A stretch of 64,000 nt of DNA, taken from positions 36,902,694-36,966,693 of the forward strand of contig NC_065877.1 of NCBI RefSeq assembly GCF_933775445.1. The letters run 5' to 3'. The stretch comes from Argentina anserina. Taxonomy: Eukaryota > Streptophyta > Magnoliopsida > Rosales > Rosaceae. The position numbers and the translations under genes were made by a program. The stretch's first letter is position 1. Each line of letters begins with the position of its first letter. The notes below the pieces were generated by a model. It ran no database searches and was not told the DNA's origin. It saw only the letters and a program-made list of their open reading frames with translations. Shown here in pieces: positions 23,691 to 36,739 of this stretch.

Positions 23691-24689
23691 TATTATTAAG
23701 TATTTTCCTAGTGAGTTTGATCACTAAGGCACGAAACGCCTTATCAATTGGCAAAATGACAATGATACTTTCTAGGGTGTGCCTAAAATTAGGTAATGCA
23801 TCTCACATCCTTGACGTCTCAATATTTGATAGTTAATAGATCAATAACACAATTTTCAAATACACTTCTCTAACATCAAAGATTCAAGCATAAGAGTATA
23901 ACATACATATTTGTATTCGTGTTCTAAACGAGTTCGTCTAAAATGTCTCATCTCCAACCTCATAATCACCATGGAAGAAGTTACCAGTTGCAGGATTGTT
24001 TTTCAGGGAGACGTGGAGTAAAAGAGAGTGCAAAAATGTAGGTGTTTTATTTCATTTTATATTTTTATATACATTAAAAATATTTATCTATGTTGAAAAA
24101 AAGATGGAACTTATCCGTCTTTACTAGTAAAGAGTATACCGGAGCTAAACAAACTTTTAAGCTCCAAAATTGTTAGTTTGCCGCTTAATCTTGTAGAGGA
24201 AATTGCTTCCGTCTCTATTACTATTAGAGACCATTTAATTCATCTCTATTATTATCAGAGACATAGAATACACAACTGTCACTAATAAAAACGATACACT
24301 TTTATTAATTCATCTCTAGGCTTCGTCTCTAAAAAATACATTTGGTGTGTAGTGTACTCGGCCCCCACCTAGACTATTTTTTTGTCTTCCAACTAGACAA
24401 TTGAAAAGGGGATAGTTAAAAAAAAAATCCTATCCCTACAGAGCCTAAGGCCTTACCATTAGCTTGTCAAGGAAGCTTGCAACGTCTCGAACCCGCAATT
24501 TTGTTCTTTATGACCATTATTATCTTCAAGTGCACGTACTATTTACGAGTGTAATAGTTTGAATCAAGAATAGTAGTTACATATCTCGTGTGTATGAACT
24601 TATATGTCCCCAACAAATTACGCACTGCGATTAGATTTGCAAATTTATTTTTGTAAAAACAAAATAAAACTGAATTTATATTATGAATT

Positions 24690-25890
24690 GATGGCCTAAC
24701 TTAAAATTCGACTTATGTCTAAATATATCAGATACGGACCTACTTTCACCGAGGGTCACAGGTGACGACATGATCCTTGCACCACCGTCATTGCACGCGT
24801 ATAGTGGTCTAACATCAAGGTGGAGAAGACAAAAACACCATTGTTGTATCTGCGCAGATGGATGCCTAGACTTTGATGGAACACTCTAACAAGGGTAAGC
24901 ATCCCTATCGTGTTGAATCACAAGGAAATGTTCCCTCTTTTTCAACATCATTTAAGGAGCTTGACTAAGCATGACCATAGTTAAGGTATGGTCAAGAGAT
25001 CGAAATACCATAGACATAATTAATTTCAATTATATTCTCGTACCCGCCTTAATTTCGTTATAAAAAAATGAGTATTTACCTGTCCCCATTCCCATTGGGA
25101 ATCGGTTCTCACGGGCTCAATAACCGTTAATGATATTTTGTTATATTATATGAATTATAAAAAAACGTAAAAATCTAAAATGAAAATCAAATATCATGAT
25201 AAAAATTAATTGTTTTACATGAATCTAACTTAAACAAGTACAAATCTAATTCAAAATAGAACATAATGATAAAAAAGAGTTTATTTACATAAATATCTAT
25301 TTTATTAATTAATATTAAAACATATATAATATATATTTTATTCTTATTGGGTAGGGATGAGTATGAGAATTAAAATATCATCACCGCCCGTTACCTAATT
25401 TCATATTTTGAATATATGAGATCCTCATACCCATTCCCCGTCTTTACTCATTTTACAGCCTCATTAGTGTTGAATACCCGTGATTACACTAACCGATTGG
25501 TAATATTGCTACCACTCAAGGGTCAATACATGGAATTAAGTATTATTATTTCTTTAAATTACACATTGCTTTAGCATTTGCACGAGAGACGCCTAAACCA
25601 ACTAGTTAAGTCAAATCGTTTCTCATCTATAATATAAATTCTGTAAAATTTTCTCGATGAGAAATATTTTTTTTAACCCATAAACAACCTAGAATTCAAA
25701 ATCAAGTCACTGATTCTAGTTTTAGTTTTCTTGTCCCTGTCATGTCTTGTTTAGTTTTAGAGTCAAAAACTCATTGTATCCTTTCCGTTTTCTAGTGGAC
25801 TAATCTTTGTTTGGAATATGATCTCGAACTCGTTGTAATTCTTTTTAAATTAATTAATTAATCTTTGATTAAAAAATCACACATGCATGT
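24690..25890. other. Insertion in duplication copy B (about 1.2 kb)
   Basis: Absent from copy A, where the flanking sequences are about 200 bp apart. It contains stretches such as CCCCATTCCCATTGGGAAT and CCTCATACCCATTCCCCG, which look like inverted ends of a degenerate DNA transposon. No coding sequence supported. Confidence 0.5.
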
Positions 25891-27106
25891 GATTTGTTAT
25901 ATTTTTCCTCTTTTCACCAAAGAATAATATATTTTTCCTACAATCAGAAAACACAATGAACTCGGTTAATCGTCTTCTCCAAGCATTCGTCAAAAATAAA
26001 GATACCGGTTTGTAATTTTGATCATACATATCTTATAATTCCTACCACTAGTTGTACATGATTGTGAACTTATAACTTCCATTTATATGTTACAATCCCT
26101 AAGTTTGAGTAGTTAACTCGTATTATATATGATCGCTGGAGCACCACAAATTTACGGTGCTAATGGTTTATTGAAATGAAAGTCATGTTGATGTCTATCG
26201 TGTTCGACCAGGCATGCATGGATGCCTTCTGTCCTAAGCTCCGGTAAAGCTGTCGGACTTAACCAGCTTAGGGAATATTGCAGCAGAAGAAATCAACTCA
26301 ATAAAAGAATATATGGCCTCACTCGATTGGCCACCTTCACTATCTCGTAGAATTCCTAACCCAGGTATATACGACGAACTTCATTCCACAACCCAAAGGC
26401 TACCGCTCGAGATTGATATTTTATGTTCTAGCTGTATATCGAAATTAAGTAACCAAAAAAATTAAAACAAAAACACGACAGAAAGAAGATACATCTTATA
26501 TTTCACCGAAGAAAGGTCAAGTACATGCATATATAATAAAAAACACCATTCTCCGAAATCCGAATACATGTACGAAATGACCATGAACACGATGATCATC
26601 TTGGGCATGAACACCACAAAAGCCTCGATAGCTCTAGCTAAAATGGTTCATGCTTATCAACGGTACTTGCCGAGAGAGCTAGCTCCAACATCTGACATAT
26701 AGTACTCTACAAGCATAGTAGCAGAACATGATGAAATTCTGGCCAGCGGAAGAATATGAAGAAATCCTAGCCAGCAGTTCAGCATTACATGGCCGAAATT
26801 AAGCTGCTTAGCTAATTAGATATATAGATAGTGCGAGTTTTGAATTGGTAAAACACTAAACTCAGAACAAGATTTCATGTATACGTTGTAAATCAACGGT
26901 TGACCAACGTACGGTACATATCTACATACAATAGCAGGCAGCAAAGCAAAGCAAAAGCAAAGCAAAGCAAGGCAGCCGAGCCAGCACGATCTTAGTGGCT
27001 AGATATGTATATTTGTATATATAGAAAATAGAAAAAGTATTAATCAAGTGGTTGAAAGTAAAAATTTGGCTAAGCGAAAATTAACAAACGAGATCGGACA
27101 GCGTAC

Positions 27107-27291
27107 CTATCGCCGCTACAGAACTCGTGCAGCCTCCCTTTGGCGGAGAAGATGATGAGCCCAACCTCGGCGCCGCACAGGACAGAGAGCTCGCGAGCCT
27201 TCTTCATCAGCCCAGTCCTTCTCTTCGAGAAGGTCACTTGGCGCCTGATCTTGTCCTCGATTCGCTTCAGTTGCACCTTCCCTCTCCCCAT
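27107..27291 (-). pseudogene. Second FLC-like MADS exon 1 (orphan or alternative first exon)
   Basis: 185 bp, the same length as exon 1 of the downstream gene, with an intact ATG (27291) and an intact donor (AG|GTACGCTG) in the same phase. It encodes the same 61-residue MADS domain with two differences: V41A and Y55H. No stop, no frameshift. No copy of exons 2-7 follows before copy A; the next compatible acceptor in the gene is at 13818, 13.3 kb downstream. Spliced there, it would give a full-length alternative isoform. Otherwise it is a non-functional orphan. The intact frame and TATA box favour recent origin or retained use; the sequence alone cannot decide. Confidence 0.8.
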
Positions 27292-28560
27292 TTCCGCTGT
27301 GCTGGGCAAATCGTAATTCGTTGAAAACCCTAGCCCTACTACACAGTGAGCTTAGCTTAGTAGGAGTCGATAATCAGAGGAAAGTGAGGTCAAAGATGAG
27401 GTTTTATAAGCGGTCAGTCGGTGACTCTGGGCTTTTGATTTTGATGGACACTTCTCTCCCTCTCTATAGTCTATACTAGTTTAACCCTTCCCCAATCTCA
27501 TGTCTGGAATATACGATGCATCTACCTCGCCCCCACGCTTACCCATCATGTAAACTCCAATCCCCTCCCCCATGAAGACAAGAACAAAGAGAGACGGAGG
27601 GAGCAAAAAAAGGAAAGTATTTGGAGGTAAATAAATATAATCAAAGAAATTTACCTTGATGATGATGATGATGATGCTTGCTAGGATTGGGATGGGCTCA
27701 GAGATATTTAAGGGCTGCCACGTCGGCAATAGTACTACGGGCAGGTGTGAGTTGGTTAGTGGATGTGAGAGGAAACCCCAAAAAGAGGTTTTGGTATCTC
27801 GTAAGGGATATATTGGGAAAAAATGGAACCTACACTGGTTTCAATTTTGTTCGCCCGTTAACCCATAATTCTAATTTTCCTATAAATATCTATTTTTTTA
27901 TTGAACTATAAATATCTGTTTGGCAGCTGTGCTTTGCCGTAATATAAGAGAGTAAGAGGATATTTTTAAGGAAATTCAGTGATCATTTTTTATTTGTTTA
28001 TTCTTCTAAATTTATAACGTGTGTTTTTTATTTTAATAATAATTTAGTAATTACACACATGATATTTGTTTAGAATTATGGCACAAAGTGATCAAATATT
28101 TTTTTTATTTTTTATTTCAAGAGACTAAGAGGACAGGGGGAGCTGCCTGAAGGGGTCCACGTGGTGGGACTAGTGAAGCTGGTTTCACCATGCTCTCGAG
28201 GTTACAAGTGCCCCATCGTCATTCCAGAAATGTTACACATCTAATCTTTCCCTTAATGGTAAATACTCTGCAAAACAAGTGGTGGTGGTGGATCTCTCAG
28301 ACTCTTAGAGCCTCAGAGAATACGAAATGACTCTTTCACCCTCGGTCCTCTCTGTGGAGATATTGATACGATCCTTGGCCAAAATATCTTTTTCTGCTTT
28401 TTTACGCGTCCGTCGGGTCCCGCCCATATCGATCCGAATACGAATCGAGTCGGCTAAACCCTAACCAGGTCACCTTTAGGCCCAGTTATAAACGGCCACC
28501 TTCACACCTTTCCCAGTTTCCCTGACCTCTGCTCAGTACGTGTTACATGTCCGTTACAGA
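27292..28560 (-). promoter_or_regulatory. FLC-like promoter, copy B
   Basis: Homologous to promoter A. A TATA box (CTTATAAAAC, 27410-27401) is kept. The CCAAT box is lost by a deletion of about 45 bp between two GCGG repeats just upstream of TATA. Of the three G-boxes only the distal one survives (CACGTG, 28158-28163); the other two sites read CCACGCTT and GCAGGTGT. AT-rich sequence absent from A lies at about 27890-28130. Confidence 0.6.
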
Positions 28561-28879
28561 AAAGGAAGCTTGACCAAGATGAATCACAAAACCAATTCTC
28601 AGGTTTGCTTCCGACAAGCATTATAGTTTAAAGCATTGATCATCATTGTAGTTTTTGGCACAACCCACACCTGGCTTTAGGCCCAGTTTCCTACGTACAG
28701 TTCTACTGGAACCTTTCCCTGGTCAGTCTCAGTACGTGGTGACATGTTGCAACTGAAAATATCATACCACAAAACCAAAGAAGTCGATATCATACCAAAG
28801 CATTATAGTTTTAGGCATTGATAGGTTATGAAAATAAATATATAGTTCGATGGCCAAAACCCAATTCGTCCCAAGTTTC

Positions 28880-30110
28880 TCAGCCTATTGGGCTGTCTCA
28901 ATCTGTTTGAGCTATTGGCAACCAAGTACTCGACTCTTGTGGGAAAAAAAAGTTGGGAGTCTTTGAGGGGTATGTGGAAATCAAGTCTCTTAGGATAAAC
29001 TAAAACGATTTCATCTCCGTTCGGTGGCGTGTTTATTAACGCTGCCGCTAGACTAGAGATGTGTTTGGGTCAGTTGGTGGCCGAGCAAGGAGGTTGATAG
29101 TGGTTGACCGATGGAGGGTGGCGGCCCTGGATTTGGTCCGCTTGTTGCTTTCGGTTTTTGCTTCACAGGGGTCATGCCTGATGGCGATGTCTTGATGTCG
29201 CTTCTGAGTTGCCAATTTGGGCTCGCAGGGGGTGGTGTTGCCGCCGGCACGAGATGAGATGGGGAGCGGAGGCGTCGCAAACTCTCTGGTTTGCTTTACT
29301 AACCGAGGTTGGGTCTCATCGATCTTTTGCTTGTGTGATTTTTATGCACGGTGAGCGGTATCTGGCGTGATTTAGAGTGGTGGCTTGCTAGCGGCGGTAG
29401 GCATTAATGTTTGACGACGGTTACTGTGACCGGAAGGCGGCGATGGTAGGATGGCAGAATTATGGTCGGTGGCCTTTGGAGGTTCATGGTGGTGGGCCTA
29501 GGCTCTTTTAGGCCTAGGTTGGGTCAACCAGTTAGGTTGTGTAGGTGGGCTTAGGTCTTTTTCTCCAAGTCTGTTTTTGTGTTTTTTTTTCTTTTGTTTG
29601 TCCCTCCTCCTTGAGTGAGGGTTTAGGTTTGTCGATAGGTAGGGTATGGTCGTGTCGTTGAGTACACATGTTTATGGTGCATGTTATTTTCAGGATTATT
29701 TAAAATTCAGTTCTTTATGGGTGTCAATGTAATGGAGAGGTTGTCTTTGCAAATATACCGAAGGTTTTGGTATGTGATGCTATTAGAGTGGTTTCCTTCT
29801 TGAAATTAGCGGTTAGTAGGTTATCTGTTATTTCTATAATCATATTTGATTGGTTCAGGATTAGGCCTTCTTAGCTCATGTTTATTGATTCTTGTGATAG
29901 TCCTATGACTAGCAGTGTTGGTCAAACTAAGTGTGGAAAATCTAGTTCCACCACCGAGTGTTCCATTATTGTAATCTTATTTTGGTGATATATCTTTTTT
30001 CTAAAAATAAAAAATATGTTTGAGTTAGCATGTGAGACCCTATCCCACTAGTAGTTTAGGATTTTCATTAGAGCAACTCCGATCTATTAGATACTTTGAT
30101 GGAGATCGAG
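28880..30110. other. Insertion in copy B, possible LINE remnant
   Basis: A 1.2 kb block absent from copy A and richer in G than its surroundings. On the plus strand it ends in an A-rich tail (CTAAAAATAAAAAATATG, about 30000). That would suit the 3' end of a non-LTR retrotransposon, but no coding domain is recognisable. Confidence 0.35.
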
Positions 30111-30164
30111 CATTTTTCTCGTATGTGATGCAAATGTAATTAACATAGAAGAGAGGACAAAATA

Positions 30165-32725
30165 AACACATTGAGTAGAGAATTTTGCGTATGAATGTGC
30201 CTTCTAATTCCCGCTTCACATTTTTTTTTCAATTTTTGGTACACCTAATCTACTACAAAATGTTGTGATTTATGAACCAATTCATTATTCTTGTCTTAAA
30301 TGTTCTAAAATTTCACAAGGTCATGCAAATAGTTTATCATCATCACTCCCTCCCTCATACTTTTACCTCTCTTTTATAAATTTATAAGAGCAACTCCAAC
30401 ATGTTCTTCATGTTTTAAACTAATTATTGCTAAATCTCCTTTAAAATAAACTCATGCATATTTTTCCTTCATTTTACGCCCACTCGACGTAAGCAAACCT
30501 ACTATATAAAAGCTTATGTCGATGACTAATGGTGTTTTCCATTTTTCATGTTACTAATTTGCCATTCAGATTGTAGAATGCTATATTTGGTATGTTATTC
30601 AATCTTAGTATCAATTTGAATTTCAAATAGTAAGCAAAAATTTAGTTGAATTCAACTTTCTCATAAATTTTACATTCTTAATTTCTTACCTTATTTTATA
30701 TTTTCTTTACTCACTTGATTATATATATTCTCTTCATAGAAGTATTCCATTTCTTTCCTAAAGACTTTGATTAGAATCTTCAGAAAGATTTGTATTCTTG
30801 TTTCAAAGTAAGGGAAGAATGTAAGTGTCCATATTACTTTTTGCATATGTCTTAGTGAGCTGATTGAAGAAATATTTTGAAAGAATTGAAGAAGAGGGAA
30901 GAAAGGAGAAAAGAGTTTGAACAACAGATTGGAATATTGCATTTCAATCCTAAGCTTCACACTAATGCCTTGATGTTCATACTAAAAAAATGTCTAATTG
31001 CAAGGTACATTATTATTTTTCTTTAGCAATCTTTTCTCTTGTTTTAAGTATATTATTATTTCATGTTTAAACTTGATCGAGAGAACCTTTTGCTCTCAAC
31101 CATTTACAATTTTCATCTACATATTAACTAAGTAAAGTTTGAGTAACTTAACATTGATCACAATAAGTTATATATATGTATGTATTCCACAATCATAGGT
31201 ATAATTTATTAGGAAACCTAACTAATAGGGATAATAAAAATAAGAATCTAATATATAGGTGTTTAATATTTATGTGTCATACATAAAAAATATAAATAAA
31301 TTTTCTATAAATCAGAGTTTGTGAGACTCAAATTAACTTGAACAAATACTATAATAGTCATAGGTCTTGTTTACTAGTGCTAGGATTACATGTGTAATTT
31401 TTTTTTCTAGGAAAAAATTATTAAATAAAAAAGATGTATTTATATTTATATTATTTATGATTATATGTTATGTATAAATAATGAATTTTCTTTCACCTAA
31501 ATTTTTCAGAAAATTGTGAAAATAGTCCATGATTCTCACAATAATAATTAAATTGATTGAAACAACAAAAAAATTAGCATTAAAGAAGAAACCCATAATT
31601 AAGATATTTAATATAAAAATCATTAATTAAGGTTTTTAATTATGTTGATGTTATAATTAAATGATGGTAATTTATAAATATTACATAAAATAAGACATAA
31701 AATGTATCACAATCAGCACATTTTAGGTGTCTATTGAAAATGTATATTTAATGAGTTTTATTTAAAAGATGTCTTGAAAATTGGGTGTAAATTAAATTCC
31801 CTTTTTTATTTTTCTTTACTTTACGAAAAAATAAGCCTATTTCACTCCAACAAATTTCCTATAGTTATCTCCAATAAAATGAATGCATTGAACGACGATA
31901 GCGAATTCCCTAAATTTACAGCATTCCCTAAAGATTTTGGAGATGGGGTTTCTATTCATACCTCCTAAAATGACATTTTGACCTCCATATTTTTCCTAGA
32001 TAGTTTTGACTTAGTCAATGCATATGAAATTACCAAAAAACAACATATAAAAATAAAAATACAAGAAGGGAAATAATTGTTTACTTATCTATTATAAAAT
32101 ACAAATGTAGATAATTATCTTTTATATTTATTTCTAAACAATCCAAAATGAGATATCAAATTACATTAAATGATTTAATTGATTACCTTCCTTTTTTATC
32201 AACATTATTAGTCAAAAATTTAATGTAGTTGATAAACATCAAATTGAATGTGGATGATTTAATGTATAAACTATATAACTATCTATAATTTCTCATAAAC
32301 TTCAATTTGAGCCAAAAAAATAAAACTTATTCATTAGAGGTTAGATTATTTGATATATGTTGATGAACAAAACTCGTTAGTTAGAGGTTAAAATATTTCA
32401 TATACGTTGATGTTACTATCAATGAATGAAAAATATAGTTTATCAATTTATTATGAATTTAGAAAACGAGTGGAGAATGATCGAATTAATTCAAGAATAT
32501 AGTTTGTGTGATTATTATGCATTTTTCGAGTTGTATAGAATAAATGAATTTGAAATAGAGTCGAAAAAAATTAATAGATAGTAGTATGATTTGATATATC
32601 AAAATAGATAATTGACATTTTAGAAAATCTTTGAAGGTTTAAATAGTATTATTCTAGGTATCTATAAAAGCAAAATGAATGTCTACTGAGTAAGAATGTC
32701 TAAATACTGTTTTTAGAAGTATTAA
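30165..32725. other. AT-rich insertion in copy B (about 2.5 kb)
   Basis: Absent from copy A, very AT-rich, with no gene or clear element ends that I can identify. Confidence 0.45.
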
Positions 32726-33518
32726 TAGAAGCTCCCTTTTAGAGAACACTCTAAAATAGAGAAAACTATAGGTTTTGAAGCATGTAACTTTCCTAATGTA
32801 AAACTTATAGGATAGTTGTTGGAGATTGCTCTAATTTAATAATTACAGTTAACATCAACTGTGAGCATCAGTACTATAGCATAGCTGGAAAAAGCTTGCA
32901 ATCTAAGTTTCATTGAGCAACTATATATATGTTCCCTGTATTCTTGTAAGCTTACTGGATTTTATAATTTTCTTCCGCAAAAGGCGCCATGATAATGTAA
33001 CTGATACAGTGATGCACTATTGGTTCTCCATAGACCTAATCATCGATACAAAATATTATATCTGTCTTCAAGCTCGTTTCCTCTTGGTTTTATGTTATTC
33101 AGAATTTTGATCGAGGCAAGTGTCTTTCACTGTCATACGGAGCTAGTATATGCTTGCATACGATTTTGTACGTCAAATATTATATAGTTGCAATTTTAGA
33201 GGCCTATGTGTACGTGAATTTGTAATTATATACATGCATATCGACATATCGTCGGAGATATTGATATAGAATTTTACGACTTGAAGAGGAGGAGAATAGA
33301 AATTTATAGGATTCTGTTCACTTTAGTAAGAAAGCAATAGAACACACAACATCCTGCAAAAGTATTAAACTATTAACAATTAGGAATATACCTAGCCACG
33401 AGCCCGCCCACGATGACGCACCCATACTAGTTGTTGATTACTCTTAACTGTTGCAAGAATAATATCAGTATATATAAATAAACAAATATATATATATATA
33501 TATATAAAAGGTTTTTTC

Positions 33519-33913
33519 CCTAAGGATGTTCTTATTTATTCTTACAGTACATATTTTCATTTTGATCAACTTTTTGATCGATTTTTAATATTTTCACCAT
33601 CTAATATCTAAGTAATAACGTATAGATCATCTCTACAAAATTTAAGTCATTTTGAAAATCATTAAAATACTTATAACTTCGATTTTTTACTCAAAATATG
33701 AACGGTTTAGGTTCGGTAGAATTCAATTCGTCCATTGTTTTTGATTAGTTTGATACATTAACAATCATCAAATCAGCTAAAATTTTGTGGAGATAATCTA
33801 TTTATTATTACCTAGATATTGGACGGTGTGGATGAAAAAACTCGATCGAAAAGTTGGTCAAATATGAAAATTCGTGCCATAAAAATAAGAATAAATAAAG
33901 ACCTCCTTATGGT
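33519..33913. mobile_element. Foldback MITE (long inverted arms)
   Basis: The two halves are inverted copies. The left arm begins CCTAAGGATGTTCTTATTTA and the right arm ends AATAAAGACCTCCTTATGG. Internal arms share GATCAACTTTTTGATCGA / TCGATCGAAAAGTTGGTC. It is flanked by (TA)n runs on both sides. It resembles the element at 35341-35757. Confidence 0.75.
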
Positions 33914-34905
33914 CATATATATATATATATATGAAGCCAATGGCTTTCCTTAAAGAGTATGGGTATCAAGATCTACCGAGGTCCGAAGTTAAAGAGAAGT
34001 CGATCACCAAACTACACAGCACTGACAACATTAATCTAAAACTAAAAGATGGGAACTATGCTAGAAGATATTAACTAGCTAATAGCAATGTTCTAAAAAC
34101 GGGCTAGGCGGCCGCGTAGACGCTAGCCTGCCGTTCCGATTTTAACATAGGCGGGTTGTCTGGGCATTAGGGTCAAAAACGGCTGCCTAGGCAGGTTCTG
34201 GGTGGTTTAGGCGGATCTTGGGTGAAACGATTTAGGCAGTTCTTGGGTGGTTTAGGCGGTTTGTAGGCGCTACTCTAATTCCCCCACCCCCCCCCCCCCC
34301 CTCATCTACCCTTTATGCGTGCTCGGATACTCACATATCCCTTCGTCTCTCACTTTAATTCACTTTAACTAAAAATCTACGCCTCCAAGTAGTGCCTCCT
34401 CTCACCTCCCTCAATCCCGATCGGCAAAGCAAAACCTATAAATTTAGAACCCAGCCTCTGCAGCTCTGCTTCTTTAAATCCCTAGTCGTGCACTAGTGCG
34501 CTCTCTGCCTCTCTCTCTCCGACTGTTAAAAGACGCGGCGCCACAGTAGTCACACTCTCTCTGAGTTGAAGCTTTCATTCCAAGTTCGTCAATTGTGACC
34601 AAGGCTATTCGCTCTTGGTTTGATTTTGATGTTGAAGCTTTCATTGCTACTCCGGTTCACGACCCCCTATAAATTTCTTCTCATTTTCTTGTTGCATATT
34701 TATGGTTATGATCTTTATTGTGTTTTTGTCTATTGTTGTTTGGATCTGTTTATGTTCTTATTATATTGGGTGTGATTGAAAATTTGAAATCTTGTTCTTG
34801 ATTTCAAATTCAACATTTTTTTATGTATTGGTGTGTTTGGTTTAACTGTATTACAGCCCATGATGTAATGGTACGAAGGTATCATATATATATATATATA
34901 TATAT

Positions 34906-35300
34906 AGTCCCTATCCAGAGTGAAGCTTCACTCTGAAATTACAGAGTGAAGTTCCAATTTTGGCACACTTTTCGGTCAAAATTTTTCACCATAAGCGATT
35001 CAATATTTAGGTATGATATTCAAGATCATCTATACAAAATTTCATCTAATTCGGATATCGTTAAGGTATTGAAATTAGATTAAATCAATGAATGAATTAA
35101 AACTGTTCAACGTGAACCGTTCGTGTAAATCCCAATTTTAAAAGCTCAAATATTGTCAAATTGGATGAAATTTTGTAGAGATGATCTTGAATAGCATACC
35201 TAAATATTGAATAACTTATAGTGAAAAAATTTGACCGAAAAGTGTGTCAAAATTGGAACTTCACTCTGTAATTTCAGAGTGAAACTTCATTCTGGATAAG

Positions 35301-35304
<4 letters not shown>
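34906..35304. mobile_element. Foldback MITE nested in the hAT
   Basis: Left end AGTCCCTATCCAGAGTGAAG pairs with the right end (reverse complement AGTTCTTATCCAGAATGAAG). The arms are inverted along most of their length (TTTTGGCACACTTTTCGGTC against GACCGAAAAGTGTGTCAAAA). It sits between (TA)n runs. Confidence 0.8.
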
Positions 35305-35340
<36 letters not shown>

Positions 35341-35344
<4 letters not shown>

Positions 35345-35757
35345 GGGGCTTTTTAGGTAAGGAGGTCTTTATCTTAGTTTAAGGTACGGATTTTCATTTT
35401 TGACCAACTTTTCGATCGATTTTTCACATCTCGACCGTCCAATATCTAGGTTATAACGTATAGATCATCTCCACAAAATTTCAGCCGATTTCATGATCGT
35501 TAAGGTATCGAACTAATCAAAACCAATGGACATATTGAATTTGCCGAACCTAAACCGTTCATATTTTGAGTAGAAAATCGAAGTTATGAGTACATTAACG
35601 GTGATGGAATCGGCTGTAATTTTGTGGAGATGATCTATACGTTATAACCTAGATATTGGACGGTCGAGATGTGAAAACTCGATCGAAAAGTTGGTCAAAA
35701 ATGAAAATCCGTACCTTAAACTAAGATAAAGACCTCCTTACCTGAAAAGCCCCGTAT
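35341..35757. mobile_element. Near-perfect palindromic foldback MITE nested in the hAT
   Basis: Two arms of about 200 bp, almost identical when inverted. Ends are ATACGGGGCTTTTTAGGTAA and TTACCTGAAAAGCCCCGTAT; internal pairs include CCAATATCTAGGTTATAACG with CGTTATAACCTAGATATTGG. It is flanked by long (TA)n and would form a long hairpin if transcribed. Confidence 0.88.
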
Positions 35758-35982
35758 GTATATATATATATATTACATGTGAGTTCAAAATCAAGATGTG
35801 TCTGAAATTCGTTTTTGATGATATTTTACTTTTATTACATGATATCATGTATCAGGATCATATAGTTTTAGAAGTTCCATCTTCTCTTCTTTTTTCCAGG
35901 TTATAGTTTCTTGACTTTTTTCACTAATGATTGGTATGGCATATACAAAGAAAGTGATTATATTGCATTCAAAGCATGTAGG

Positions 35983-36739
35983 CAGGGGCGGATCCCAGGT
36001 GAATATAACCCATAAAAAAACTCAACCCTCTATTAAAAAAAATTTAAAACATCAGCACGAGTCTCTCTCTGTCTCTCACACTTTCGCGTCTTCTTCTTTC
36101 AATCTCTGAAGATTTTCTCGTCTGCTTTTGCTGATCTGCTCTTCAGCCTCTTCTTCTAATCATCTTCTCGAGTTCTCGTTTAAGCCTGCATGTTACCACT
36201 CACCACTTGCCATTGCTTGTCGCCGTTCTCCACTTCCCCGTGCACGCCGCTGAAGCTCTTAACCAGTCCATAAGTTTAGCACTTTTCCTCTAATCTCTTT
36301 CAAAATTGAATCAAATTTTAGCTTATAGAATGATTGATTTGATTTGGAATGATTTGAGATTTTTGGTATATGGGTTTGTTGGTTAAAGTATTGATATAGA
36401 ATGATTGGAAATTTGGAATCGAAATTAGGTGTTAGTATGTACTATCTGTTACAGAATGGCTAGTGACTGTGATCAGAGATTGAGTATTTTATTTGCCTAT
36501 TTGGAAATTATAATCAAAGTAGTGAAGTTTATTAATTAACATCAGGCGAGATAAATACATAATGAAAGATAAAACAGAGGTGTGTAGAGATTAATTTGAA
36601 AATGCTACATTCTGATAACAAATATCGACATACCTAATATAAGGAGAGAGAAAATTTTTGCACTCCGCGCAAATAAAAGCAATTTTACGCTTCACATCAA
36701 ATTAGCCCTCGTAGCATTTCAATCCTAGATCCGCTACTA
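35983..36739. mobile_element. hAT element nested in the larger hAT
   Basis: 757 bp, ends CAGGGGCGGATCC and GATCCGCTACTA, perfect 8-bp target duplication CATGTAGG (35975-35982, 36740-36747). No transposase frame. Confidence 0.9.

Larger units (their letters stand above)
24356..33425. repeat. Segmental duplication, copy B (expanded by insertions)
   Basis: Same order as copy A, but 9.1 kb instead of 5.1 kb. Extra blocks lie at about 24690-25890, 28880-30110 and 30165-32725. It contains an intact second exon 1 (27107-27291) and its promoter. Distal matches resume at about 30112 (CTCGTATGTGATGCAAATG against CTCGCATGTGATGCAAATG in A) and again from about 32735. Confidence 0.85.

Noticed and set aside
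27070..27106. Continuation of the copy B MADS frame past the donor
   Set aside because: The frame simply runs into intron sequence; the donor AG|GTACGCTG is identical to the one used in copy A.
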